Positions 40,278 to 50,989 of a DNA stretch of 64,000 nt are shown piece by piece; position 1 is the first letter of the stretch; every line of letters begins with the position of its first letter. Below the pieces are notes generated by a model. The model worked only from the letters and a program-made list of their open reading frames with translations, ran no database searches and was not told the DNA's origin. This stretch comes from Naegleria lovaniensis. Taxonomy: Eukaryota; Heterolobosea; Eutetramitea; Acrasida; Naegleriidae. The position numbers and the translations under genes were made by a program. Where the stretch lies: positions 1-64,000 of the forward strand of contig NW_025407857.1 of the NCBI RefSeq assembly GCF_003324165.1, given 5' to 3'.

Positions 40278-42636
40278 ATGTTTCGCAATCACTCCCGAGA
40301 ATCATTCGTTGCTGTGTTGCTGCTGGTCGTTTTCCTAAATTACAGCCTCACTCTGGTGGATTGCTTCATTCGGGTCAACACTCCAACTCAACAATTCATG
40401 GATGAGACTAATAGAACAAGAATTTTCCACGGGTAAGAATTACAGCGTTTGAGAATGTCTCACAGGAACAATGTAATTCAAAATACTTAACACAACGGCA
40501 AATTATGATTTCATGGTCACTTGTGATTATTTCTCATTGTCACACCACTTCTGATCACTCCGTTCAGAGTCAATGTGGTTTACAAAATTGCTCCCTTTCA
40601 CCCAGATCGCTTCAATTTCAATACCAACACTTCACTCACAGATAAGGATTTACAAAATTTGAGAAATTGGGGATTCAATGTGATTCGATTGTATTTGTCA
40701 TGGGAAGGTACTGAACCAAGGAGAGGTCAATACAACACAAACTACTTGGCAACTTTGAGAGATATTGTCAGACAATGTGAAAAGTATGGAATTATGGTCA
40801 TTCTGGATGTACATCAAGATGTGATGAGTGATTTGTTTTGTGGAGAGGGTAAGATATGATTATATGTGGTCCACAAAATTTCTAAATTTTCTAAACCGAT
40901 CCAAAACTATTGAAATAATGTTGTTAATTATTGAAACAGGATTTCCGAGATGGGCCGTTCAATATTCCACTCCTGATTTTCCCTATCCATTCAACAACAT
41001 TCATCTCCGAATCAATCAAACCACTCATGCTCCCGTTGTGAGTGATTGTTTACAACATGCCTTCTTTCAATATTATCTCACGACAGCAGCCTCTAATGCC
41101 TTTCAGAATTTTTATGATAACATGAATGGTGTGCGGGATGCTTTTGCAGATTTTTGGAAATATTCAGCAAATTATTTTAAGGATGAACCAAACGTGTTGG
41201 GATTGGAGTAAGTTGTTGTGCGGTGTGAGAGTGCATTGGTTTGCATTAAGGCTGAATTTTTTTTAATGTTGAACAATTTTCATGATTGAATTTTAATTAT
41301 TTATAATAATTGTAACGACAATTGTAATATATAATTGTAAATGGTCAACCTTATGGCTTTACAAAAAATTATATCAATTTAAGAATTATTAATGAACCTT
41401 TTGCTGGAGATATATATGCAGATTTAGGCTTGTTGTTGGATCAGACAGGAAAGGCAGATCGTAAAAATTTACTTCCATTGTACAAACAAGTCTATCAATC
41501 GATTCGTTCCGTGAATAACAATCATTTGGTATTTTTCGGTAAGTGATTCCTTATCATCATCATATCGCCCTTCTTTTTACAATTAAGGCTTATCATGATA
41601 TTCCTTAATGAATTCATTACTACTCTTGGATGATCATTATATTTAAATATTTCATGATGATTTTAATATAATGATGATTGATAATCTCATCATGGTTGAT
41701 TTCATAATAATTAAATAACATCCCGATATATTATTTCATTGCATACACAATGAATAGAACAAGCCGTAACGGATTTACTTTCATCTGGATTTGACGAGAG
41801 TCCGTTAGGAACTCAAGACTTGGACAAACAAGTATTCTCTTATCATGTGTATTGTTTTGATGTGAATAGTACGGGAGATCCCAATAATAGATTCCTTTGC
41901 CAAATCGGAGATGATGCCGTATTGGGAGCCAAAGAATATGATGTTAAACGATTTAAGGTTGGTTATTATTGAATGATTGACAATGGGTTAATTAATTATT
42001 ATTGGAGTGTAGACTGGAGGTTTTATGACTGAATTTGGTGCTTTAAGTAAGTCATTGATTATTATGGAACTATCTTTGATTCATGCATATTCGATAGGTA
42101 ATTTTACTCAAAGCGCACATGAAATTGAGTGGATTACAGGACTTGCGGATGAGTACTTGAGATCATGGACGTAGGTTTCTCGATCTAATTTATGAAATTG
42201 GAACTTGAATCCAATGGTTGTAAATAGATATTGGCAATTCAAATACTACAATGATGTGACCACAGCAGCCTCTCCACCAACTATTGAAAGCTTTTATGGA
42301 CCAAATGGAGAACTTCAATCAAGAAAAGTCAAAGCTCTCAGTAGAACTTATGCACAAGCAGTGTGTGGAAATCCAACTCGAATGACCTTTGACCCTGCTT
42401 TTTCAGAGTTTTATCTTTCGTTTAATTATGTCAAATCCCTTAATTGTGATTCACAACCTACCGTCGTTTATTTCAATCAAGAATTTTATTATCCAACCGG
42501 ATTTAACGTTCAAGTGACTCCTCCCAATGCTCTTTCAGTGAAGCAAAGTGAAATGAATTATTTACAATTTTTCGTGAGGAGTGAAAATGTTGTAGATGGT
42601 CAACAAATACAAATTCAAATCACTAGAACCAATTAA
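40278..42636 (+). CDS. Secreted endoglycoceramidase-like GH5 glycosidase
   Basis: Eight exons: 40278..40432, 40568..40848, 40940..41207, 41384..41538, 41758..41957, 42013..42046, 42098..42170, 42228..42636; phases are consistent throughout and yield 524 residues. A signal peptide (residues 8-29, VAVLLLVVFLNYSLTLVDC) precedes the GH5 barrel: RIFHGVNVVYKIAPFHP, GFNVIRLYLSWEG, ILDVHQDV, acid/base Glu in IINEPFAGDIY (the motif is created only by splicing) and nucleophile Glu in GGFMTEFGAL. This block order is that of endoglycoceramidases, which release the oligosaccharide from glycosphingolipids. The C-terminal beta domain is also present. Probably lysosomal or secreted, used on bacterial or eukaryotic prey lipid. 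Intron 5 has an unusual GTTGGT donor. The most intron-rich gene in the window. Confidence 0.88.
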
Positions 42637-43213
42637 TGGGATGGCATGCTGCTGCTCTGATCAAATCGAGAGATGGAATACAATATTTATGGATTATTGT
42701 GAAAGCAGCTCCTACCAGTAAAATTATTTAGTTGTTTGCTGCTCTCAGAGTGTAATTTCTAATCACTACTCCTTAATGTTCGTTCTGCCTCAAGTTTGTT
42801 CAGAGCTTTCAACCACTCCAACACCACCAGAACACGAGCTTCACCTTTCGGATCCACACAGCCCCAGCTTTTTGTTAGAACAATTTACTCACCCAGACCA
42901 ACACCAGAAGCTTGAACAAGAAGAAGATTGAAACCGTCATTCGGCTCTTCCTATGCAATAGGTTACACATAAGGAATTCATCATTGACCAACAATTTTGA
43001 GCCAATCGTTCGACGTTCCACGCTTTTGTGCAGTGAAATCTCTTTCGTTTATGGTTTGGATATTTTTGTCATTTTAATTTGTTGATTTTTAACTGTGAAC
43101 AACACAAAAACCCTTGCTATTCAAAAGCACATGTCTTTTCATAAAAATGTGAATTGTTTTGACATTCCAATAAGCATCCTCGATGCTAGCAGTCAATAAA
43201 GGTAATATTATTA
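42637..43213. other. Convergent 3' region with one short ORF
   Basis: 3' flanks of the glycosidase and succinyl-CoA ligase genes. Apart from the short frame at 42776-42931 described separately, no coding or RNA signal is recognised. Confidence 0.45.
42776..42931 (+). CDS. Possible small protein (51 aa)
   Basis: An ATG-to-TGA frame of 51 residues with protein-like composition: Pro/Glu/His/Leu-rich, starting MFVLPQVCSEL and ending QHQKLEQEED. It lies between two convergent genes, where no promoter or UTR ORF would be needed. No family recognised, no signal peptide. It might be a real short gene, a terminal exon, or chance. Confidence 0.3.
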   Translation: MFVLPQVCSELSTTPTPPEHELHLSDPHSPSFLLEQFTHPDQHQKLEQEED

Positions 43214-44593
43214 TTACTTGAGTTCAAAATTGACCTTCAAACCCAAATCAGTGGCATTGACCACAATGGATGCAATTTTCACAGCTTTCTGAGCGGCATC
43301 TTCAAGATTGTCAGCTGGTATAATACGAATTCCACTCTTGGCGAGAATATCCTTTGCTTGTTGCACATTGGTACCTTGCAAACGAACAACAACTGGAGCT
43401 CTCAATTCCGTCTCCTTCACAGCATTAATCAAACCTTGTGCAATAAGGTCACATCTCATAATACCTCCGAAAATGTTCACCAAAATTGCTTGAACGTGAT
43501 GATCGTCGTTGAGAATTTTTAAAGCTTCCACAATTTGGTCCTGGGATGCACCACCACCCACGTCCAAAAAGTTGGCTGGATCTCCACCGTATAATTTAAT
43601 GATGTCCATAGTTGCCATGGCCAAACCTGCTCCGTTCACAATACATCCAATATTGCCATCAAGACCAATATAATTCAAATCGTATTTAGCAGCACGAACA
43701 TCTCTAGGATCTTCTTGTGAAATATCCTTGAGAGCGAAAAGTTCTGGTTGACGGAATGCAGCATTGTCATCGATATTAATTTTAGCATCAGCACAAATCA
43801 CTTTTCCATCAGCAGTTTCAATTAAAGGATTGATTTCAAGAAGAACTGCGTCTGTCTTCATAAACAAGTTATAAAGTTTTGTAATTTGGTCGACCGCTTG
43901 TTGCATCATGTCATCACGAGTAAAACCTAATTTTTGAGCTAACTCTGCTGCTTGAGTCTTCTTCAATCCCTCCTTGATATTGATTTGAATGGTATGGATT
44001 TCTTCAGGACTTTCCTTAGCGACATCTTCAATAGCCATTCCTCCCTGAGTACTTCCGATTAAAACAGGACCTCCCGATTGTCGATCAAGTAAAATGGCAA
44101 GATATAATTCTCTACGAGCATAAAGTCGTTCTTGAATATAAACCTTGTTACATGGCTTTCCTTCAGGTCCGGTTTGTTTGGTTACAAGGACTTGTCCCAA
44201 CATTTTAGAAGCATATTCTTCAGCTTCTGCAACCGAAAGGGCTTTTTGAACACCACCTTTAAGACCATTCTTGAATTTTCCTCGTCCTCTTCCTCCAGCC
44301 AAGACTTGAGCCTTTACAATATAATCCACGTTATAGCCCAAATCAATACAGGCTTTTTTCACTTCGGTTACACCCGTGATGATTTTACCTCTAGGAACAG
44401 AAATATCATATTTTCTGAAAAGGTCTTGAGCCTGATATTCATGAATGTTGAGAAAACGTTTTTGAGTACAATTAAGAGCCGTTGTTGTTGTAGTTGCTGA
44501 ATTCGGAGAAAGAAGAAGAGAAGAGAGAGCGTTGGATTTTGAAGAGCTTTTCGAGCAAGCTCGGAATAATGATGATGAGGACGAGGCAAACAT
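43214..44593 (-). CDS. SUCLA2: Succinyl-CoA ligase beta subunit, mitochondrial
   Basis: A 459-residue single-exon TCA-cycle subunit. A Ser/Thr/Arg/Lys-rich presequence of about 45 residues precedes the mature start RFLNIHEYQAQDLFRKYDI. ATP-grasp features follow (VKAQVLAGGRGRGKFKNGLKGG, LLEINPLIETADG), then the CoA-ligase domain (GLDGNIGCIVNGAGLAMATMD, GGDPANFLDVGGGA, VNIFGGIMRCD). It forms succinyl-CoA synthetase with the alpha subunit in the matrix. Nucleotide preference (ADP or GDP) is not safely read from the sequence; the SUCLA2 label follows the ADP-forming resemblance. Confidence 0.95.
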   Translation of the reverse strand: MFASSSSSLFRACSKSSSKSNALSSLLLSPNSATTTTTALNCTQKRFLNIHEYQAQDLFRKYDISVPRGKIITGVTEVKKACIDLGYNVDYIVKAQVLAGGRGRGKFKNGLKGGVQKALSVAEAEEYASKMLGQVLVTKQTGPEGKPCNKVYIQERLYARRELYLAILLDRQSGGPVLIGSTQGGMAIEDVAKESPEEIHTIQINIKEGLKKTQAAELAQKLGFTRDDMMQQAVDQITKLYNLFMKTDAVLLEINPLIETADGKVICADAKINIDDNAAFRQPELFALKDISQEDPRDVRAAKYDLNYIGLDGNIGCIVNGAGLAMATMDIIKLYGGDPANFLDVGGGASQDQIVEALKILNDDHHVQAILVNIFGGIMRCDLIAQGLINAVKETELRAPVVVRLQGTNVQQAKDILAKSGIRIIPADNLEDAAQKAVKIASIVVNATDLGLKVNFELK

Positions 44594-44905
44594 TTTTTTG
44601 AGTTATTTTTAAAAATTAAAAAATTAACAAACGTTCTAAAAATTTGAACGACGAGGATTCTCAATGATTCTCATAGGATAAGGAAAAGATGTCGCGCCAC
44701 CTCAATCTTTACATCATTCGCCAGGTGTGTTTGAGAGTCTTCTTGGATTCACAGAGAGGATGAGATTAAAGATCGATGAAAAGCGTTCAGCATTGAATCC
44801 TCTTCTTCTTCGTTTGCTTGTATCATCTTCAATGTTTGAATGATTGTCAAATTAAATTTCACACTTTTCATGAACCTTCAAATGAGGTCATGACATTAAA
44901 AAAAC
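44594..44905. other. Intergenic, 5' of succinyl-CoA ligase
   Basis: Upstream DNA of the succinyl-CoA ligase gene and 3' flank of the serine protease gene. No feature recognised. Confidence 0.45.
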
Positions 44906-46274
44906 TCAAGCAGCCAAGATCATACACAAGAGTAATAATGTCACTCCTCCAATAACACTCCATTGTGAAAACGTCAATTGATGCCTCGACCATGCTTCTC
45001 CAAAGAGCTGTAAATCCGCTTTTGTGAAATTCCCAAAAGATGTCAAATTCGTTAACGACATGATCCATTGTTGATGAAAATCGACCGAAGTATAGACTCC
45101 TCGATTCGTGTATGACTCTTGAACTCCACACTTGTCAGGACCATAACTATAGATATTCAGGGAGGTGGACCATTAAGATGTTCATGATTTTTGAATTTTC
45201 CAAAAATCTTAATCATCATAACGTGCTTACCTTGTGAGTCCAGTTTGAGTATAAATTCCATGTTGAATGAATAACAAAGGTCCACCAGAATCGCCAGCAC
45301 CTTTTTCATGATCCATTCCATTCATTATCATAAATCCCAACATTCCAAATATATATTTATCATCATCCTTATTGTTATACGAAATTATAAAACCATGATG
45401 ACTTACAAGTATCCACTCCTTCTCCAGCTCCTGCACAGGTCTGTCCCCGCGATGTGGACATTCCCAATCTCAACTCATTACATGCCGAGTCAGGTACAAT
45501 GGGTACCATTCCCTTCCTCAGAAAGTCAGAGACCCGATTCGCTCCACTGTAATAACCCCAACCCAACACGAAATGTTGAGTCTCAAAGGAAGGTCTTTTC
45601 AAAGTCAAGGCAATGGGTTGAATGGTAGAAGTCCAAGGTAAATCTTCATGTAATTCCAATAAGGCTATATCATTGGCTGCAAAGGCATCACTGTAACGAG
45701 GATGGACATGAATGTGTTTCACTCTCGCTCGGATACAATTCCAGAACCGAAATTGAGTCGTTCGTCCAGTAGTAGTAGCAGTAGTAGTTCTCTCCATGCT
45801 CTCCCTGTTAGAGGTTAAAGAAGAACCAGGTGAGGAAGAAACACCATCCATAAAACCCTCCAAACTACACGTGGATAAACGATACGAACCGACCATGACG
45901 GATAACTTGTTGGAGGGAATGACCTGACCCGATAGCACGACACAATGTCCAGCCGTTAAGATCCATCGTTTGGCAATGATAGTACCTCCGCATCGATGGT
46001 AGGGATCTCGTTGAGGAGAGGGTTGATATTGGAGAGAGGCCATGAAGGGAAATTCACGACTGTCCATGACGATTTGACCTCCTTGGACAGAGACTTTGAG
46101 AGTCATGGCATGTATGAAGAAGAGAGGATTCAATGTACTGCTGGTACTCCTACTACTGAAGAAGAAGAAGGAGAAATTGAAAAGTGGTAAGACTTCTAAT
46201 AAGATGAATACAAGAACGAGTCTTGAAATAAATGTTTTGCTTTTCAGAGTTTGGGGATTTGAAGAAGGTTTCAT
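44906..46274 (-). CDS. Trypsin-like serine protease with C-terminal anchor
   Basis: Three exons, 45407..46274, 45231..45300 and 44906..45146; the joins recreate DTCAGDSGGPLL and GLTSYGPDKCG, as expected for the S1 family. Product 392 residues. A hydrophobic N-terminal segment (about residues 17-40) is a signal sequence or anchor. The propeptide junction reads VSVQGGQIV instead of the usual IVGG. The triad is complete: His in LTAGHC, Asp in NDIALLEL, Ser in GDSGGPL. A Thr/Ser-rich insert sits between His and Asp. The final WSVIGGVTLLLLCMILAA is a membrane or GPI anchor. Likely a cell-surface or digestive protease. Confidence 0.9.
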
Positions 46275-46738
46275 GAATTCCGATTAAGAGTAGTAGAGTG
46301 GATGGTGTGGTAGGTTTTTTGAATTTCAACCAACCACTAACGAACCTGTTGTAAGCTTTCAAATAAGCCAAGACTGGTGTTGGAAATTACATATGGCGGG
46401 ATTTGAATTAATGTCATGAACATGGAAATGTAATAGTTCATCTTTGGTATGACATTGATATCGCATGTCGCAAATAGTAACTGTTGTTAGGGCAATAATT
46501 TACATCATGCTCGTTTGAAGGAGCATTGGAATAACATCTATATGATGGATAATATGATATTCGTTCCTTTTCAAAATTCTTTAAACACCAAGATGAGCGC
46601 CTTTATTTAAATCAACAATTTGAACAAAACAAACAAATCGAACAAAGTGCTGATCTTGCAAGCAAACACTCAAAGAGCGAAAGCCAGGGGAAAGGACCCA
46701 ACGCACACAAGGTGGGGAAGACCCAACACACAAGGTGC
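46275..46738. other. Intergenic, 3' flank of Fanzor relic
   Basis: Upstream DNA of the serine protease gene plus the 3' flank of the Fanzor relic. The last 50 bases carry an imperfect tandem repeat (listed separately). In TnpB/Fanzor loci the guide RNA scaffold lies at this end, so 46560-46740 is the place to look. No other coding signal. Confidence 0.4.
46695..46737. repeat. Imperfect direct repeat at Fanzor 3' end
   Basis: GACCCAACGCACACAAGGTG (46695-46714) and GACCCAACACACAAGGTG (46720-46737) are adjacent copies differing by a 2-base deletion. They abut the Fanzor relic stop codon (46739-46741), so they may belong to the element's end or to an omega-RNA scaffold. Confidence 0.6.
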
Positions 46739-47335
46739 TCAAAAACTAACTCTATGTGTAGTAAGGAATCGAAGAAGAATATTTCTTGCTCCATTGATAT
46801 CTCTGTCAAAAATTGAGCCACATGATGGACAACGAAACACTTCAGATGATCCAACCGTATGAATATGTCCACAACATGAGCAAGTTTTGGATGTATACGC
46901 TTCGTTGACAATATAAATGTGTGTCCACGGATGCTCTCTAGCTTTGTGAAGCAATCTTTGCTTGAATCTGTAATGTGACCAAGTCAACATTTTTCTTGCA
47001 GTCTTGCTGTTAATTCTCCTATGGAGTTTCTTTACCATTTTCTGAGTCTCAAACGAAGGAAGTAAGATCACTTGGTAGTTTCGACACAACCACAAACACA
47101 GTTTCTTGTGTAGATCATCCACAATATTTCTAATCTTTTGTTGAATTCTTCTTCCTGCTCTCTTGTACTTGTATCTTTTGCAATGTCTGACTTCTGGTTG
47201 AGACCACTTCGATTGCAACTTGTCATACGCGCAACACAATCTACCAATTCTTGGAACTGACTGTTGATGATTATATTGACATGTTGAGTTTGTAATAAAT
47301 TGTGGCTTTTGTTCTTTTATTTTAGCGCAGAGCAA
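46739..47335 (-). pseudogene. Truncated Fanzor (eukaryotic TnpB-like nuclease) relic
   Basis: A 198-codon open frame preceded by an in-frame stop and starting at a non-ATG codon; the first real ATG is deep inside. The C-terminal half of an IS607-type TnpB/Fanzor is unmistakable: LLPSFETQKM, then INSKTARKMLTWSHYRFKQRL, the NEAYTSKTC block with the relocated RuvC Glu, zinc-ribbon cysteines (CSCC, CPSC), and RuvC-III FDRDINGARNILLR. The N-terminal wedge, recognition lobe and RuvC-I Asp are absent, so the copy cannot be an active nuclease. Fanzors are RNA-guided DNA nucleases carried by transposons; functional ones are known from Naegleria. The sequence past the truncation is otherwise uninterrupted, implying a recent loss or a missing 5' exon. 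Confidence 0.88.
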
Positions 47336-47468
47336 TTAAAAACCGTTTATTATAACAAAACCTCCAAAACAAACAAGGTTAGTAATAAAGCAGCGTCATC
47401 AGGACTGTGTTTTAGTGATGGTTTTTGAAAGAATTTGCTGGAATTATTCTTTTGGCTTCAACGGTTGT

Positions 47469-47492
47469 TTAAACCATTCAAGAAGGGTTTAA
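47469..47492. repeat. Short hairpin TTAAACC...GGTTTAA
   Basis: A 7-bp inverted repeat with a 10-nt loop between the LRR gene stop and the Fanzor relic. Could be 3' UTR structure or debris at the element boundary. Confidence 0.35.
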
Positions 47493-47524
47493 TACAATAG
47501 GATTCCAATCCGTGAAGGTCCCAG

Positions 47525-48640
47525 TTAAACCTTAAAAGATTGATCGTTGAGCGTGAAAGATTGAAGTGTTTTGATGTTGGAGAGTCGTATCGAGTTAGAC
47601 ACGTTGTGGTTGGTGAGCTGGTCACTTTTCAAATGTAAATGGTTCACGTTTTTGTAGACACCCAAAATATTACGCAAAATTCTTTCATCGAGCAATGGAT
47701 GATCGAGTCGTAACGTATAGCTGTGTGCGTTTGGATTTGATGGCACTAGCAGTATGACATTGTTTCTAAAAATCACAAATGACCCTTCATGGCCCTTCTC
47801 AATTTTACATAATTTTCTACAATTATTAAATAATCTGGTGACAGTCCATCGGCTGACGTCAATGCCTTCAATTTCTAATTTTTCTAAATGATTCTCAAGA
47901 GCTGAATAAAGATCAGCCAAATATTTCATGGAGTTTTCAGTTACCTTTGTTTTTGATAAATTTAAGTGCTTCACGTTTTGAGGACTTGGCAACGACTTGA
48001 TCATTCCAATACATCCATTGTCAGTAATTGCTGTATTTTCTAGTTTTACTCTATTAATGTCGTACAACTAAATATTCTCGTGAAATGCTTACCGTTCAAT
48101 TTGTGGAATTTTAGTACAAATTCCCACAATGATATCATCATTTAATTGTACATTGCTAAGATTGATTTCTTTCAAGAACGAGAGTTTTGGAAGAGCAATC
48201 ATCAGAATATTATTGTTAATATCATAAACCTTTCCACATAAATCCATTACAGTTAAATTAGAATGATCTATTTTACCATTATTAATGGCATCTACCAAAG
48301 TCTTCAAGAATAAATCAAATTCAAATTTTGAAAATGCAGTCGGGAGTAATTTCTTTGGAGAGGTAAATATTTCCTCTTCCTGATAATTATGAGGAGGAAA
48401 AATCAATTGTAATTTTTCAGAAATGTCATATAGCGATGGTGATTCCGTTGATAGTGTTCCATCTTCTTTCCGAACATTTTCAAGGATCAAAGCTAAATGA
48501 AATAAGAAATTGCTTGAGCGATCCAACAATTGATGATGATGAATAATTGTACACTTACGCATGATATGCTGGATGATTGCTTGAGCTCTTGCAGCCGTTC
48601 GGGAAGAAAGATAATTCCTGATGGAAGACGATGAAGACAT
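47525..48640 (-). CDS. Leucine-rich-repeat-like protein
   Basis: Three exons, 48559..48640, 48093..48492 and 47525..48050, with introns of 66 nt (GTAAGT...TTTAG; its length keeps the frame open even if retained) and 42 nt (GTAAGC...ATAG). Product 335 residues from the ATG at 48640. LRR-type strands are spaced through the middle and end: LSFLKEINLSNVQLND, VKLENTAITDNG, VKHLNLSKTKVTENSM, NHLEKLEIEGIDVS, VNHLHLKSDQLTN. This suggests a cytoplasmic curved scaffold of the RNI/cysteine-containing LRR style. Partner unknown. Its 3' flank abuts the Fanzor relic. Confidence 0.75.
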
Positions 48641-48782
48641 TTTTTTAAGAACTTGTTTGCTTTTGTGTTTCAAATTCTTAATGTCAAATACATTCCCAAT
48701 TCATTCCGAGCTTGATCCAATAATAAGCGTTTTGAACGGCAATCAGAGAGTGTTTTAGTATCTTATTGAATGTTTGGAAAAG

Positions 48783-49688
48783 ATGAAAAAAATGAGTTTA
48801 AAGAGAGACGACATCATCACAGAATTTCCAACCAACACCAAGAAGAAGGATGAAGAAGGTATTCATCAACGACACGTTCGGAATACGTTCAAAATCGTTC
48901 AGAAATATTTTACGGAAAATGAGATGAGTTGGGACTTGAGTGGGACTTACCTACAAGATCTTTGTGATGATAACAATCAATATGAAATTGAGCATTTAGG
49001 AAAGGAGGCCAATCAAGAAGCAATACTCGTTGAATTTTATGCTTCTCGTAATTATCTTGAAGGATTTTCTAATCATGTGGTGAGAATCTTGGGAAGATGT
49101 ATATTCACGCAAAGTCTGCGAAAACTAAACTTGAGTTGCAATAATTTAACGAAATTTCCACCATTGAAAGAGCTTGTAAATCTACAGGAATTGTTGCTAT
49201 CAAACAATAAGATTTCAGAAATAGATCCTCAATTAGAAAATTGCATTAATTTAGAGAAATTGGATTTGAAAATGAACAGAATTACGTCACTCCAAAATCT
49301 ACCACTTCCAGCTAATGGGGCCACAAATAACAAGCTTGTATATCTTTCCTTGAGTTGTAATCAGCTCGCTGAAATCAACGACACGGAGATGCGAAAGTGT
49401 GGAAATTTGCAACATTTGGGGTTATTTGGGAATTTAATTGAAACACCTCTAACACAAATATTAGTTTTACTTAGTGAGAGTTGTGGAAATGCATTACAAG
49501 AGTTGTGGTTACAAGCTAATCCCATTACACCTATTAGCTCAATTACTGCAGATGAAAATGTGCTGGGAGTCCACAATAGAGTTGAAATAATTAGTCAAAC
49601 ATTGTCTCTATCTAGAGACAAGGAAATTGAGCTTGTTCAACAAAGACTTCCTGCGCTTTCTCATTATAATGGAACGTATTTAAATTAA
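48783..49688 (+). CDS. Leucine-rich-repeat protein
   Basis: A 301-residue single-exon protein; the first ATG in the open frame is 48783, with another at 48792. After a charged helical head (about residues 1-100) come SDS22/protein-phosphatase-type LRRs: SLRKLNLSCNNLTKFPP, NLQELLLSNNKISEIDP, NLEKLDLKMNRITSLQN, LVYLSLSCNQLAEIND, NLQHLGLFGNLIETP, ALQELWLQANPITPI, then a cap. Likely a soluble binding scaffold. Divergently transcribed from the neighbouring LRR gene with 142 nt between starts. Confidence 0.85.
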   Translation: MKKMSLKRDDIITEFPTNTKKKDEEGIHQRHVRNTFKIVQKYFTENEMSWDLSGTYLQDLCDDNNQYEIEHLGKEANQEAILVEFYASRNYLEGFSNHVVRILGRCIFTQSLRKLNLSCNNLTKFPPLKELVNLQELLLSNNKISEIDPQLENCINLEKLDLKMNRITSLQNLPLPANGATNNKLVYLSLSCNQLAEINDTEMRKCGNLQHLGLFGNLIETPLTQILVLLSESCGNALQELWLQANPITPISSITADENVLGVHNRVEIISQTLSLSRDKEIELVQQRLPALSHYNGTYLN

Positions 49689-49842
49689 TACTACATTTTC
49701 TTATCATGTTACAAATCTCCACTCAACCATCAGACTTTTTCAGATAAGGAGTGTAAGAATTACTTTGGTTAGAACAAGCGTGTTAAGCCTTGTGCATGAT
49801 GGTAAAGCTATATGACCAAGGATATGACTAAAGAAGTTCTTC

Positions 49843-50839
49843 TCAGTTTTTAATTTTATTATTTAGAGCTTGAATTTTGGAGTCTTTTAGACGTATCAGA
49901 AGTTGTAGTTTGTTGATTTTTGACTCAAGAAGCTTGACCGTCTCCTCAAGCTCATGAATTTTTGCATCTTTTTCTCGAACTAGTTCGATATCCTCGGTAG
50001 AAAATTTTCCTAACGGATTTGAGTTATGGTACATGGAATCGTTGTTAGGTGTTTGAACATTGTCATGATTCTCCTTCACTTTGTTTGGAGCTTGTTGACT
50101 AGAGCCTTTTTGGTTCGACACTACGTCCATATGATCGTCACCATAATCTCTCTGGGTTGCTCTCTGAGAACGAGCTGATGACGCAGAAGCAGGTCTCCTT
50201 GTTTTTGATGTTGTCTGTTGTTGCGTGTTTGAATTCTCCCTAGAATTGTTGTGATTTCCTAGTCCGCTTGACGCCCTAGACCCTTGTTGTTGTTGTTGAG
50301 TAAGCTTTCGTTGTTGAATTTGAGATACTTTGATTTGAAAGTTCTTTAACATTCGTTCAGCCGCAAAGGGTTTACATTTTACCATGTCGTCAAATTCTTT
50401 AGGGTCTACATAAAAACCAATTTTTTGAAATACCTTTTCTGTTGTTGGCAATTTCGACATTCCAAATCACCTCTGAACTGTTGAAGTACAACACAAAAAA
50501 CTTACGGTCTAAGGTTTGCCAATTGTATCCTTTTTGCTTAGAGCTACTTGTAGAAACATAATTATGAAGATCCACCAATTTCGGAAAGAAATGCTTAACC
50601 ACCTCTGCCATCAATACTCCGTCGCTGAAATCTCGGGCAATGTTCTTTTTAGGTCTACTCAAAGGTATTTCATCGACCCATGTATACAACATTTGTAACT
50701 CCTCCTCATCAAAAGACGGAATGGTTCCATCTCCTCCCGATCCACTTGTATCATGTAGTTGATGAGCCTGATGAGCGTGTACTCTCGTCGTTGATGAAGG
50801 TGATGTGGGCGGGTTTTGAAATCGTGGTGCTTGACTCAT
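49843..50839 (-). CDS. SPEF1: SPEF1/CLAMP-family microtubule protein
   Basis: Two exons, 50506..50839 and 49843..50438, with a 67-nt intron; the splice creates LDQKVFQKIGFYVD, matching the family block after NWQTL. Product 309 residues. The calponin-homology domain occupies about residues 45-160 (LYTWVDEIPLSRPKKNIARDFSDGVLMAEVV, HNYVSTSSSKQKGYNWQTL). A Gln/Ser/Asn linker follows, then a C-terminal coiled coil (about 255-309). SPEF1/CLAMP binds and bundles microtubules in motile cilia; here it would act in the flagellate stage. Length agrees with other protist members. Confidence 0.92.
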
Positions 50840-50989
50840 TTTTTACAGCTGCAGAGCTCATTTGGACTCAACCACCGGTAAAAAGTGATGGCGCCAAAGT
50901 CAATTACTTTCATGCAGCTTGATCATTCTTTGGTATCATCAACATTAGAGTAATTTTTTAAGAGAGTTCATACCTCACATTGGAAGTCT

